Notes under the pieces: generated by a model
The model's database searches: none
What the model saw: only the letters and a program-made list of their open reading frames with translations
Told to the model about the DNA's origin: nothing
NCBI RefSeq assembly: GCF_002930615.1
Contig: NZ_PSNX01000002.1
Location: 1-64,000, forward strand
Source: Caldimonas caldifontis
GTDB lineage: Bacteria > Pseudomonadota > Gammaproteobacteria > Burkholderiales > Burkholderiaceae_C
Length of the DNA: 64,000 nt
Direction: 5' to 3'
Shown here: in pieces, positions 10,625-20,058 of the stretch
Layout: the number at the start of each line of letters is the position of its first letter
Position numbering within the stretch: the stretch's first letter is position 1
Program-made: the position numbers and the translations under genes

Positions 10625-11109
10625 CGAGTGGGCTCCGCATTGCAGGCCACGATGCCCCAGCGCTTCAGGGCCTCATCGTCGCTCACACGAGCATCCACCC
10701 ACCGCGCCCCGTCCGGCGTGGTTTCCTTTTTCCAGAACGGCGCCTGGGTTTTGAGGTAGTCCATCAGGAACTCGCAAGCCTGGAAGGCCTCACTGCGGTG
10801 GGCCGAACTCACGCCCACATAGACGATCTGGTCCTGCGGCAACAACGGGCCCACCCGATGGATCACGCGCGCGGCACGGATGTCGAAGCGACGGTGCGCC
10901 TCGTCGATCATGGCCTCGATGGAGCGTTCGGTCATGCCCGGGTAATGTTCCAGTTCCATGCGGCTCACGCCCTGGCCGTCATTGCGGTCGCGCACGGTAC
11001 CGACGAACACCGCCACCGCTCCCACGCCCGCATCGCCGGCGCGCAGGGCCGCCACCTCGGCGCCGAGGTCGAAGTCCTCGGTCTGGATGCGCACACGCAG
11101 CTCGGCCAT
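10621..11109 (-). CDS. moaE: Molybdopterin synthase catalytic subunit
   Basis: 162 residues from the ATG at 11109, chosen because the upstream extension of the frame overlaps moaD. MoaE with two thiocarboxylated MoaD subunits converts precursor Z (cPMP) to molybdopterin. Motifs: [11 protein letters not shown] (about 34-43), AHRSEAF (about 103-109) and [11 protein letters not shown] (about 119-129), which holds the two lysines needed for activity. It lies 2 bases after moaD. Length is typical. Confidence 0.96.
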   Translation of the reverse strand: MAELRVRIQTEDFDLGAEVAALRAGDAGVGAVAVFVGTVRDRNDGQGVSRMELEHYPGMTERSIEAMIDEAHRRFDIRAARVIHRVGPLLPQDQIVYVGVSSAHRSEAFQACEFLMDYLKTQAPFWKKETTPDGARWVDARVSDDEALKRWGIVACNAEPTR

Positions 11110-11111
11110 GC

Positions 11112-11363
11112 TCAGCCCCCGGTCACGGGTGGGAAGAAGGCCACCTCGGCGCCCTCGCGCAAGGCGGCGGACTCGTCGCACAGGGTCTGGTCGAGCGCCG
11201 CTCGCAGCGCACGGCCTGGCCCCAGCACTTCGGCGTGGGCACCGGAGCGGGTCTGCAGCAGCGCGCGCAGGCTGCCCACCGTGCTGCCTTCGGGCACCTC
11301 GATGCTCTCGTGCGGACCCAGAACCTCGCGGATCGAGGCAAAGTACTTCACGGTGACCTTCAT
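11112..11363 (-). CDS. moaD: Molybdopterin synthase sulfur carrier subunit
   Basis: 83 residues of ubiquitin-like fold ending in the diagnostic Gly-Gly that is adenylated and thiocarboxylated to carry sulfur to precursor Z. The N-terminus MKVTVKYFASIREVLG is typical. The ATG at 11363 overlaps the moeA stop (ATGA) and is preferred over an in-frame GTG three codons upstream. Partner moaE follows immediately. Confidence 0.95.
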   Translation of the reverse strand: MKVTVKYFASIREVLGPHESIEVPEGSTVGSLRALLQTRSGAHAEVLGPGRALRAALDQTLCDESAALREGAEVAFFPPVTGG

Positions 11364-12592
11364 TGCATCCACTCGGCAAACGACACGAAACGCACCCGAT
11401 CCCCGCGGGCGATGGCTTGCCCGGGCGGCACGTCAGCCACGCCATCGGCCCACACGGCCGAGGTCAGCACACCGGAACTCTGGTTGGGGAACAAGGCCAG
11501 CCGGCCGTCCTCCCCGTAGCGCACCCGCAGGAACTCGCGCCGGCGGTCCGGCTTGGGCCAGTCGAACCCGGCCTCCAGCCACACACCCTGCGGCGCAGCG
11601 GGGTCAGCCCCCTGCAAGGCCAGCAGGAAGGGCCGAGCCAGCAGGAGGAAGGTGATGAAGCTCGACACCGGATTGCCCGGCAGTCCGATGAAGGCGGCCT
11701 CCCCACCCCCGTCCCGTCGCACGTGGCCAAAAGCCAGCGGCTTGCCGGGCTTGATCGCGATCTGCCAGAGATCGAGCTGCCCCTCGGCGCTCACCGCCGG
11801 CCGGATGTGGTCTTCCTCGCCCACCGAGACCCCACCAGAACTCAGGATGAGATCGTGCCCGCGCGCGGCCTCGCGCAACACTGCCCGTGTGGTCTCCAGC
11901 CGGTCGGGCACGATGCCCAGGTCGGTGCACTCGCAGCCGAACTGGGCCAGCAGGCCTTTCAAGGTATCGCGGTTGGCGTTGTAAATGGCCCCTGGGCGCA
12001 GCGGCTCTCCCGGCATCACCAACTCGTCACCCGTGGACATCAAGGCCACCCTTGGACGACGCACCACGGCCAGGCTCGCAGCCCCCGCCGTGGCTGCCAG
12101 ACCCAGCGCCTGGGGCGTGAGGCGGCAGCCGCGGGCCAGCGCCACGGCGCCCTCGCGCAGGTCCTCGCCCCGTTGACGCACCGATTGGCCGGGCACCGGC
12201 ACGGTCTGGATCCTCACCCCGCCCTCCACCGCCTCGCACTGCTCCTGCATCACCACGGCATCGGCGCCTGCGGGCAGCGGTGCCCCGGTGAAGATGCGCA
12301 CGGCGGTGCCCGGCTGCAGCACGGCCCCGACCTGCCCGGCGGCGATGCGCTGGCTCACGGGCAGCACCGTGCCGGCCACGGGCACGTCGGCGGCACGCAC
12401 GGCATAGCCGTCCATCGACGTGTTGGCCAGCGGTGGAACATCCAGCGGCGAGATCAGGTCGCGCGCCAGCACGCGGCCCAGGGCCTGAGCCGTCGGGAGG
12501 TCCTCAGTCCCGGAGATCGGCGTAGCTGCTGCCAGCAGCCTCGCCAGCGCCTCCTCCAGGCTGAGCATCGGAGAACGGGGAGCGGTACTCAT
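11360..12592 (-). CDS. moeA: Molybdopterin molybdenumtransferase MoeA
   Basis: 410 residues. MoeA inserts molybdate into adenylated molybdopterin in Moco synthesis. Motifs include NTSMDGYAV (about 57-65, with the conserved Asp at 61), the MoCF-type SSGGVSVGEEDH and the PGNPVSS loop near the C-terminal domain. AGGA 7 bases upstream supports the ATG at 12592, giving an unusual 89-base overlap with the 3' end of mobB in another frame. An internal ATG at 12568 (MLSLEEALAR) is a possible alternative start. Confidence 0.95.
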   Translation of the reverse strand: MSTAPRSPMLSLEEALARLLAAATPISGTEDLPTAQALGRVLARDLISPLDVPPLANTSMDGYAVRAADVPVAGTVLPVSQRIAAGQVGAVLQPGTAVRIFTGAPLPAGADAVVMQEQCEAVEGGVRIQTVPVPGQSVRQRGEDLREGAVALARGCRLTPQALGLAATAGAASLAVVRRPRVALMSTGDELVMPGEPLRPGAIYNANRDTLKGLLAQFGCECTDLGIVPDRLETTRAVLREAARGHDLILSSGGVSVGEEDHIRPAVSAEGQLDLWQIAIKPGKPLAFGHVRRDGGGEAAFIGLPGNPVSSFITFLLLARPFLLALQGADPAAPQGVWLEAGFDWPKPDRRREFLRVRYGEDGRLALFPNQSSGVLTSAVWADGVADVPPGQAIARGDRVRFVSFAEWMQ

Positions 12593-13094
12593 AGCGGTCC
12601 TGATTGTGCAGCAGGTGCTCCACCACGCTCGCGGCATCGTTCAGATCCAGCACCGGACGCAAGGTGGGATGGGGCAATTCGCCAGGGCTGTCGGTCGCGA
12701 TCGCCGTCACGAACGGGTCCTCGACATACTGGGCCCGGTGACCGAGCGATGCGCGCCACACCTCGATCTTGAGCAGATCGGCATGCTTGAACCCCTCGAC
12801 CAGCACCCAGTCACAGTCGTAGAGTTCCGCGATCAACTGGTGCACGGTGGGTTCGCAAGGCGCCTCGAACTCGCGGATCTTCGCCAGGCGGCGATCAGAG
12901 GCCACCACCACCTCGAAGGCGCCCGCCTGCCGATGACGCCAGGAGTCCTTGCCCGGATGGTCGATGTCGAAGGCATGGTGGGCATGCTTGACCACAGACA
13001 CACGCTGGCCTGCCAGCTTCAGGCCGCCGATCACCTGCTCCACCAGGGTGGTCTTGCCCGACCCGGAATACCCGCAGAAACCCACGACCTTCAT
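12504..13094 (-). CDS. mobB: Molybdopterin-guanine dinucleotide biosynthesis protein MobB
   Basis: 196 residues from the ATG at 13094. MobB is a P-loop GTP-binding protein that assists MobA in attaching GMP to Moco. Walker A is GYSGSGKTT (about 8-16); VKHAHHAFDIDHPGKDSWRH is the MobB family motif, and LVEGFKH follows. The last about 25 residues, Gly/Ala-rich, extend beyond the usual end and overlap moeA. mobA is not in the window. Confidence 0.93.
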   Translation of the reverse strand: MKVVGFCGYSGSGKTTLVEQVIGGLKLAGQRVSVVKHAHHAFDIDHPGKDSWRHRQAGAFEVVVASDRRLAKIREFEAPCEPTVHQLIAELYDCDWVLVEGFKHADLLKIEVWRASLGHRAQYVEDPFVTAIATDSPGELPHPTLRPVLDLNDAASVVEHLLHNQDRYEYRSPFSDAQPGGGAGEAAGSSYADLRD

Positions 13095-13129
13095 GCACTT
13101 TGTCCTGCGTGCCTCGATGCGGGCACGTG

Positions 13130-14539
13130 TCAGTGGCAATTTTCGGCGATGTAACGCTTCACCGCGTCAGCGTCCACCCCCATGACCTTGAAGCGCTTGG
13201 GGAGGTTCTCGATGCCCATCAAGGCGGCCGGCCGCTCGGGCTCGCGGCCCAGGGCCTCGCGGATGGTCTGGGCAAACTTGGCCGGCAGGGCAGTTTCCAG
13301 CACGATCATCGGAACCCCCTCGTCCAGATGTTCGCGCGCCACCTTCACGCCATCGGCGGTGTGCGTGTCGATCATCACGCCGAAGCGTCCGAACACGTCG
13401 CGGATGGTCGCGAGGCGGTCGGCATGGGTGCTCTTGCCCGAGACGAAGCCGTAGTCAGCCACCTTCGCGAACTCGGCCGGCGACAAGGTGAAGGCGCCGC
13501 GCCGCTCCACCTCCTCGCGGAAGAGCTGGCGCGTACGCGCGGCATCCCGGCCCAGCAGGTCGAAGACAAAGCGTTCGAAGTTGGACGCCTTGGAGATGTC
13601 CATCGAGGGGCTGGAGGTCTCGTGGGTCTCGGCCCCCTTGCGCACACGGTAGGTGCCTGTGCGGAAGAACTCGTCCAGCACGTCGTTCTCGTTGGTGGCC
13701 AGCACCAGACGATGGATGGGCAGGCCCATCTGGCGTGCCACATGCCCGGCGCAGATGTTGCCGAAGTTGCCCGACGGCACGCAGAAGCTCACCTTCTCTT
13801 CGTTGCTGCGCGTCGCCTGGAAGTAGCCGGCGAAGTAGTACACCACCTGGGCCAGCAGACGCGCCCAGTTGATGGAATTCACCGTGCCGATCTTGTAGCG
13901 GCGCTTGAACTCGAGGTCGTTCGACACCGCCTTGACGATGTCCTGGCAGTCATCGAAAACGCCTTCGATGGCCAGGTTGTGGATGTTGGCATCGGGCAGG
14001 CTGAACATCTGGGCCTGCTGGAAGGGGCTCATGCGGCCATGAGGCGACAGCATGAACACCCGCACACCCTTCTTGCCGCGCATTGCGTACTCGGCCGCAC
14101 TGCCGGTGTCTCCCGACGTGGCCCCGAGGATGTTGAGTTCCTCGCCGCGGCGGCCCAGCTCGTACTCGAAGAGCTGGCCCAGCAGCTGCATCGCCATGTC
14201 CTTGAAGGCCAACGTCGGCCCGTTGGACAACGCCTCCAGGTAGAAGCCCTCGCCCAGCGGCTTGAGCGGTGTGATGGCCTCGGTGCCGAACACGTCCTTC
14301 GTGTACGTGCGTGACACCAGCGTGCGCAGGTCGTCGGCCGGGATGTCGTCGATGTAGAGCGACAGGATCTCGAAGGCCAGATCGGCATAAGACAGGCCAC
14401 GCCAGCGCTGCAGCGTGGGGGCGTCCACCTTTGGATAGGCCACCGGCAGGTACAACCCGCCATCCGGGGCCAGGCCTTCGAGCAGGATCTCGGAGAAGCC
14501 GCGCTCGGTGCGGTCGCCGCGGGTGCTGATGTACTTCAT
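13130..14539 (-). CDS. thrC: Threonine synthase
   Basis: 469 residues of the long (type-2-like) form. It converts O-phosphohomoserine to threonine with PLP. The Schiff-base lysine is in TLAFKDMAMQ (Lys about 113), and GATSGDTGSAA is the phosphate-binding PLP loop. The N-terminal YISTRG typical of bacterial ThrC is present. It lies 4 bases downstream of hom on the same strand, forming a threonine pathway operon. Confidence 0.97.
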   Translation of the reverse strand: MKYISTRGDRTERGFSEILLEGLAPDGGLYLPVAYPKVDAPTLQRWRGLSYADLAFEILSLYIDDIPADDLRTLVSRTYTKDVFGTEAITPLKPLGEGFYLEALSNGPTLAFKDMAMQLLGQLFEYELGRRGEELNILGATSGDTGSAAEYAMRGKKGVRVFMLSPHGRMSPFQQAQMFSLPDANIHNLAIEGVFDDCQDIVKAVSNDLEFKRRYKIGTVNSINWARLLAQVVYYFAGYFQATRSNEEKVSFCVPSGNFGNICAGHVARQMGLPIHRLVLATNENDVLDEFFRTGTYRVRKGAETHETSSPSMDISKASNFERFVFDLLGRDAARTRQLFREEVERRGAFTLSPAEFAKVADYGFVSGKSTHADRLATIRDVFGRFGVMIDTHTADGVKVAREHLDEGVPMIVLETALPAKFAQTIREALGREPERPAALMGIENLPKRFKVMGVDADAVKRYIAENCH

Positions 14540-14543
14540 GGCC

Positions 14544-15883
<1,340 letters not shown>

Positions 15884-15887
<4 letters not shown>

Positions 15888-17113
15888 CCCTGAGAGTGAC
15901 GCTTGCGGTAGTGATCGAGAAAACGAGCGATGCGGCCGATGGCCTCGGCCAGGTCGTCCGAGTTGGGCAGGAAGACCAGACGGAAGTGATCGGGATGCGG
16001 CCAGTTGAAGCCCGTGCCCTGCACGATCAGCACCTTCTCCTCGGCCAGCAACTCGTAGGCGAACTGCTGGTCATCGGCGATGGGGTAGAGCTTGGGATCC
16101 AGTCGCGGGAACATGTACAGCGCCGCCTTGGGCTTCACGCAGCTGACGCCAGGAATCTCGGTGAGCAGCTTGTGCGCCAGATCGCGCTGGCGGCACAGCC
16201 GCCCGCCGGGGGCGACCAGATCCTTGATGCTCTGGTAGCCGCCCAGCGCCGTCTGGATCGCCAGCTGGCCCGGCGTGTTCGCACACAGGCGCATCGACGC
16301 CAGCATGTTCAGGCCTTCGATGTAGTCGCGCGCATGCTTCTTCTCGCCCGACACCACCATCCAGCCCGCGCGGTAGCCGCAGGAGCGGTAGTTCTTCGAC
16401 AGGCCGTTGAAGGTCACGCACAGCACGTCGTCAGCCAGCGAGGCGATGCTCGTGTGCGTGCTGCCGTCAAAGAGCGTCTTGTCGTAGATCTCGTCGGCGA
16501 ACACGATGAGCTGGTGCTGGCGGGCCACCTCCAGCAGCTCCAGCAGCACCGACTCCGGGTACAGAGCACCGGTGGGGTTGTTCGGGTTGATGACCACCAG
16601 GGCCTTGGTGCGCGGCGTGATCTTGGCCTTGATGTCGGCAATGTCAGGCATCCAGTCCGACTGCTCGTCGCACAGGTAGTGCACCGGTGTGCCGCCAGAC
16701 AAGGCCACCACGGCGGTGTAGAGCGGGTAGTCGGGCGCCGGAATGAGCACCTCGTCGCCGTCGTTGAGCAAGGCATTCATGCTCATGGCGATCAGCTCGG
16801 AGGCACCGTTGCCGAGATAGACATCATCGACCGTCACGCCGCGGATGTTCTTTTCCTGCGTGTAGTGCACCACGGCCTTGCGCGGTGCGAAGAGGCCCTT
16901 GGAGTCGGTGTAACCTGCCGTGTGAGGCAGATTGCGGATCATGTCCTGCACGATCTCGTCCGGCGGCTCCAGGCCGAACACCGCCAGATTGCCGATGTTC
17001 AGCTTGATGATCTTGTGCCCCTCTTCCTCCATCTGCCGGGCCTTTTCAAGCACCGGCCCACGGATGTCGTAGCAGACATTGGCCAGCTTGGCCGATTTGG
17101 AGACGGGTTTCAC
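15884..17113 (-). CDS. alaT: AlaT-type pyridoxal-phosphate aminotransferase
   Basis: 409 residues from a GTG at 17113 preceded by GGGGAG 7 bases upstream; the frame stays open to an ATG at 17188, but the family normally begins KPVSKSAKLANVCYDIRGP, as here. Class I/II fold: NPNNPTG, FADEIYDK, and the PLP lysine in NGLSKNYRSCGYR. AlaT makes alanine from pyruvate and glutamate. It is the first gene of the alaT-hom-thrC operon, as in other betaproteobacteria. The exact amino donor is inferred from family. Confidence 0.92.
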
Positions 17114-17192
17114 GACAAGACTCCCCGGAAGCAGGCCCTTCCCCGGGCCCTGGAATATGGCGGGCGATGCAGGCTTGCTGCAGTGCAAAACC

Positions 17193-17198
17193 TATAAT
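17193..17198 (+). promoter_or_regulatory. TATAAT box between alaT and the Mth938-like gene
   Basis: A perfect TATAAT lies 71 bases upstream of the plus-strand GTG at 17269 in an A/T-rich patch of an otherwise G/C-rich gap (17114-17268). No good -35 element is visible at 16-18 bases. The reverse strand of the same patch could serve divergent alaT. Confidence 0.3.
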
Positions 17199-17268
17199 TT
17201 AACCACAGCGCGCCCCTGAAAAAGACACGCACCCGCCCGCCCATTGCCTCTGCTGTGACCCGATTGTC

Positions 17269-17649
17269 GTGAAACTCCAGCCCGATCGTAACGATGCCTC
17301 GCTGAACATCATCACCGCGGTCACGCCGTCGGCGATCAGCGTGAATGCCGTGTCACTCGCAGGAAGCCTGATCGTGCCCTGGCGCGGCGAGGTGCAGCCG
17401 TGGGACTGCTGCGAGATCGGCGCCCTCACGCAGGAACATCTGGAACTGGTGGCTTCGATGAGTCCGGAGGTGGTGCTGCTGGGCACCGGCCCGCGCCTGC
17501 GCTTTGCGTCGCCGAGCCTCCTGCGGCCGTTGATGAGCCGCCGGATCGGCATGGAAACCATGGACACTGCGGCGGCCTGCCGCACCTTCAACATCCTCGC
17601 TGGTGAGGGGCGCAGCGTCGTGGCGCTGCTGATGCTTCCGCAGCCCTGA
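17269..17649 (+). CDS. Mth938-like domain protein (DUF498)
   Basis: 126 residues from a GTG start. It matches the small alpha/beta Mth938/Xcc1710 family: N-terminal MKLQPDR, then SLIVPWRGEVQPWD, then the hallmark SPEVVLLGTG, and a C-terminal AACRTFNIL. Some eukaryotic members (NDUFAF3) assist respiratory complex I assembly; the bacterial role is not settled. It is transcribed divergently from alaT and precedes bcp. Confidence 0.88.
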   Translation: MKLQPDRNDASLNIITAVTPSAISVNAVSLAGSLIVPWRGEVQPWDCCEIGALTQEHLELVASMSPEVVLLGTGPRLRFASPSLLRPLMSRRIGMETMDTAAACRTFNILAGEGRSVVALLMLPQP

Positions 17650-17658
17650 GGCCATCGT

Positions 17659-17684
17659 CCAATCGCGCGAAGCGCAGCGATTGG
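17659..17684. repeat. Perfect inverted repeat after the Mth938-like gene
   Basis: CCAATCGC and GCGATTGG form an 8-base stem around a 10-base loop, 10 bases after the stop of the Mth938-like gene. There is no T-run, so it is either a Rho-dependent 3' end structure or an operator just upstream of bcp. Confidence 0.5.
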
Positions 17685-17709
17685 CTCAGAGTATCGACCG
17701 CGGTACGGC

Positions 17710-17715
17710 TATAAT
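17710..17715 (+). promoter_or_regulatory. Candidate -10 box of bcp
   Basis: A perfect TATAAT lies 43 bases upstream of the bcp ATG. The best upstream TTGGCT (17681-17686) is 23 bases away, too far for a standard sigma-70 promoter, so the -35 is weak or activator dependent. Confidence 0.4.
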
Positions 17716-17758
17716 CTCCGGCTAGGCCTGAACGGGCGCAACCCTCTTCAACACCTAC

Positions 17759-18235
17759 ATGACGCCAGCCCTCAATAAACCCCTGCCGGACTTTGAAGCG
17801 CTTGCCACCAACGGGGTGAAGTACACGCCCCAAGCCTATGCGGGCCAGATCGTCGTGCTGTATTTCTACCCCAAGGACAATACCCCGGGTTGCACCACCG
17901 AAGCCATGCAGTTCCGTGACAAGCACAAGGATTTCGTGAAATCCGGCGCGGTGGTGTTCGGCGTGTCGCGTGACAACATGGCCTCGCATGACAAGTTCAA
18001 GCAGAACCTGGAATTGCCTTTCGAACTGATCGCTGACACCGAGGAGAAGCTCTGCCACATGTTCGGCGTGGTCAAGAACAAGATCATGTACGGCAAGAAG
18101 GTCAAGGGCATCGAGCGCAGCACCTTCGTCATCGACGGCGACGGCGTGCTTCGTCACGAATGGCGCGGCATCAAGGTGGCCGGCCACGTGGACGAGGTGC
18201 TCAAGGTGGTCAAGTCGCTGAAGAAGGCCGCCTGA
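17759..18235 (+). CDS. bcp: Thioredoxin-dependent peroxiredoxin, BCP/PrxQ type
   Basis: 158 residues. It reduces hydrogen and organic peroxides. The peroxidatic cysteine is Cys45 in NTPGCTTE. The resolving cysteine found five residues later in E. coli BCP is replaced by Met50; the only other cysteine is Cys99 in EKLCHMFG, so it is a one-cysteine or atypical two-cysteine form. The family motif FYPKDNTPGCT and a conserved RSTFVID near residue 120 are present. It is the first gene of a plus-strand pair with phoH. Confidence 0.95.
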   Translation: MTPALNKPLPDFEALATNGVKYTPQAYAGQIVVLYFYPKDNTPGCTTEAMQFRDKHKDFVKSGAVVFGVSRDNMASHDKFKQNLELPFELIADTEEKLCHMFGVVKNKIMYGKKVKGIERSTFVIDGDGVLRHEWRGIKVAGHVDEVLKVVKSLKKAA

Positions 18236-18264
18236 GACGCGCGGTGTGCGCGCCACGCCACCCG

Positions 18265-18292
18265 TTGCGCCGTCTTCTTGCCCATGCATAAT
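18265..18292 (+). promoter_or_regulatory. Candidate promoter between bcp and phoH
   Basis: TTGCGC (18265-18270) and CATAAT (18287-18292) are separated by 16 bases. Transcription would begin near 18299, at the ATG of a small reading frame and upstream of the terminator-like hairpin. The two hexamers match the sigma-70 consensus at about 4/6 and 5/6. Confidence 0.45.
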
Positions 18293-18298
18293 GGGGCC

Positions 18299-18388
18299 AT
18301 GCCGCCGCGCCGATCTCCGAGTCGTCCTCCCCGCGCCCCCGCGAAGCCGCCCAGCTTGCTGTGCGGCTTTTTCGTTTCTGCTGCCTGA
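18299..18388 (+). CDS. Possible 29-residue Pro/Arg-rich leader peptide
   Basis: ATG at 18299 to TGA at 18386-18388, 29 residues: a Pro/Arg/Ser-rich half then a hydrophobic end (LLCGFFVSAA). No Shine-Dalgarno sequence precedes it, but the predicted transcript begins at or next to its ATG, so leaderless translation is possible. It runs through the hairpin at 18344-18373 and stops 15 bases before phoH. Proline-rich leaders can stall ribosomes; the attenuator role is inference, and the frame may be fortuitous. Confidence 0.25.
   Translation: MPPRRSPSRPPRAPAKPPSLLCGFFVSAA
18344..18373 (+). terminator. Intrinsic terminator-like hairpin upstream of phoH
   Basis: AAGCCGC (18344-18350) pairs with GCGGCTT (18363-18369), with an inner CAG/CTG pairing, followed at once by a run of five T. 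It ends only 31 bases before the phoH ATG, leaving no room for another promoter. It is either the bcp terminator that phoH transcription must read through, or an attenuator in the phoH leader. Confidence 0.75.
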
Positions 18389-18403
18389 AGACTGCCTCCA
18401 ACG

Positions 18404-20035
18404 ATGCCTCTGCCCAAGCCGCCCACGAAAAAAGCCACCCTGCTGACCCCGTCCGATATCGATGCGCAGAGTGCTCCGCGCAAGACCCCACGATCCCACA
18501 AGACCGAACCGGCCGCCGCAGCATTGCTCGAACTGCGTGACGACCCCGCTCCGCTCGCGCCCAGCCCCGTGAGTGCACCGGCGCAGCCGGTGGCCCGCAG
18601 CTCACGCATCCAGTCCCAGCCCAAACCGCGCCGGCCCCGAAGCGACGGCCCTCCCAAACTCTTCGTGCTCGATACCAACGTGCTGATGCACGACCCGATG
18701 TCGATCTACCGCTTCGAAGAACACGACATCTACCTGCCGATGATCACGCTGGAGGAACTCGACAGTCACAAGCGTGGCATGTCCGAAGTGGCTCGTAACG
18801 CCCGACAGGTCAGTCGTGAGCTTGACGCGCTGGTCGCTCAGACACCCGCCAACTTCCCAGAGGGTGTGGCCCTGGCCAAGACGGGGCATCGCGAAGCCGG
18901 CGGCCACCTCTTCTTCCAGACCCAGCTGGTGGATGTCCAGCTACCGGTCGGCCTCCCACAAGGCAAGGCCGACAACCAGATCCTCGGTGTGGTGCAGTCT
19001 CTGCGACAGAAACACCCAGAGCGCGACGTGGTGCTGGTGTCCAAAGACATCAACATGCGCATCAAGGCCCGAGCGCTGGGCCTGCCCGCCGAGGACTACT
19101 ACAACGACAAGACGCTGGACGACGGCGACCTGCTCTACACCGGCGTCTTGCCGCTGCCGGCCGACTTCTGGGAGCGCCACGGCAAGACGATGGAGAGCTG
19201 GCAGCAAGGCGGTGCCACCTTCTACCGGATCAGCGGGCCGCTGATTCCGGCGCTGCTGGTCAACCAGTTCGTCTATCTCGAAGCCCCGGGCGTGTCACCG
19301 CTGTATGCCAAAGTCACCGAGATCACCGGCAAGACCGCCGTACTGCGCACCTGCAAGGAGTACACCCATCAGAAGAATGCGGTGTGGGGTGTCACGGCAC
19401 GTAACCGCGAGCAGAACTTTGCCCTCAACCTGCTGATGGATCCGGAGTGCGATTTCGTCACACTCACCGGTACCGCCGGCACGGGCAAGACGCTGATGAC
19501 ACTGGCCGCCGCCCTCAGCCAGGTGCTCGACGAGCGTCGCTACACCGAGATCATCGTCACGCGCGTGACCGTGCCCGTGGGTGAGGACATTGGCTACCTG
19601 CCCGGCACCGAGGAAGAAAAGATGTCACCCTGGATGGGTGCACTGGACGACAACCTCGAAGTGCTGGCGCGCACCGATTCGGGCGCCGGGGACTGGGGCC
19701 GTGCCGCCACGAACGAACTGGTGCGCTCGAAGGTGAAGATCAAGAGCATGAACTTCATGCGCGGGCGCACCTTCCTGAACAAGTTCGTGATCATCGATGA
19801 GGCCCAGAACCTCACCCCCAAGCAGATGAAGACGCTGATCACCCGCGCCGGCCCCGGCACGAAGATCGTCTGCCTGGGCAACCTCGCGCAGATCGACACG
19901 CCCTATCTCACCGAGGGCAGTTCGGGACTCACCTATGCGGTGGACCGCTTCAAAGGCTGGCCGCACAGTGGCCACGTGACCCTGGCGCGCGGGGAACGCT
20001 CACGCCTGGCCGACTTCGCCAGTGAGGTTCTCTAG
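18404..20035 (+). CDS. phoH: PhoH family ATPase with N-terminal PIN domain
   Basis: 543 residues. Residues 1-80 are Pro/Lys-rich and disordered. A PIN nuclease-like domain starts at LFVLDTNVLMHD (Asp90 as a metal ligand) and continues to LVSKDINMRIKARALG with further acidic residues. The PhoH ATPase domain has Walker A GTAGTGKT (about 356-363) and FVIIDEAQNLTP as Walker B. This two-domain form (PhoH2/YlaK-like) is predicted to be an RNA helicase-nuclease. Its leader holds an intrinsic terminator. Confidence 0.93.
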   Translation: MPLPKPPTKKATLLTPSDIDAQSAPRKTPRSHKTEPAAAALLELRDDPAPLAPSPVSAPAQPVARSSRIQSQPKPRRPRSDGPPKLFVLDTNVLMHDPMSIYRFEEHDIYLPMITLEELDSHKRGMSEVARNARQVSRELDALVAQTPANFPEGVALAKTGHREAGGHLFFQTQLVDVQLPVGLPQGKADNQILGVVQSLRQKHPERDVVLVSKDINMRIKARALGLPAEDYYNDKTLDDGDLLYTGVLPLPADFWERHGKTMESWQQGGATFYRISGPLIPALLVNQFVYLEAPGVSPLYAKVTEITGKTAVLRTCKEYTHQKNAVWGVTARNREQNFALNLLMDPECDFVTLTGTAGTGKTLMTLAAALSQVLDERRYTEIIVTRVTVPVGEDIGYLPGTEEEKMSPWMGALDDNLEVLARTDSGAGDWGRAATNELVRSKVKIKSMNFMRGRTFLNKFVIIDEAQNLTPKQMKTLITRAGPGTKIVCLGNLAQIDTPYLTEGSSGLTYAVDRFKGWPHSGHVTLARGERSRLADFASEVL

Positions 20036-20058
20036 GCTGCTGGCTCGCCGACGACCGG

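Noticed and set aside
13095-13129. Moco riboswitch before mobB
   Set aside because: Only 35 bases separate thrC and mobB, too short for the motif.
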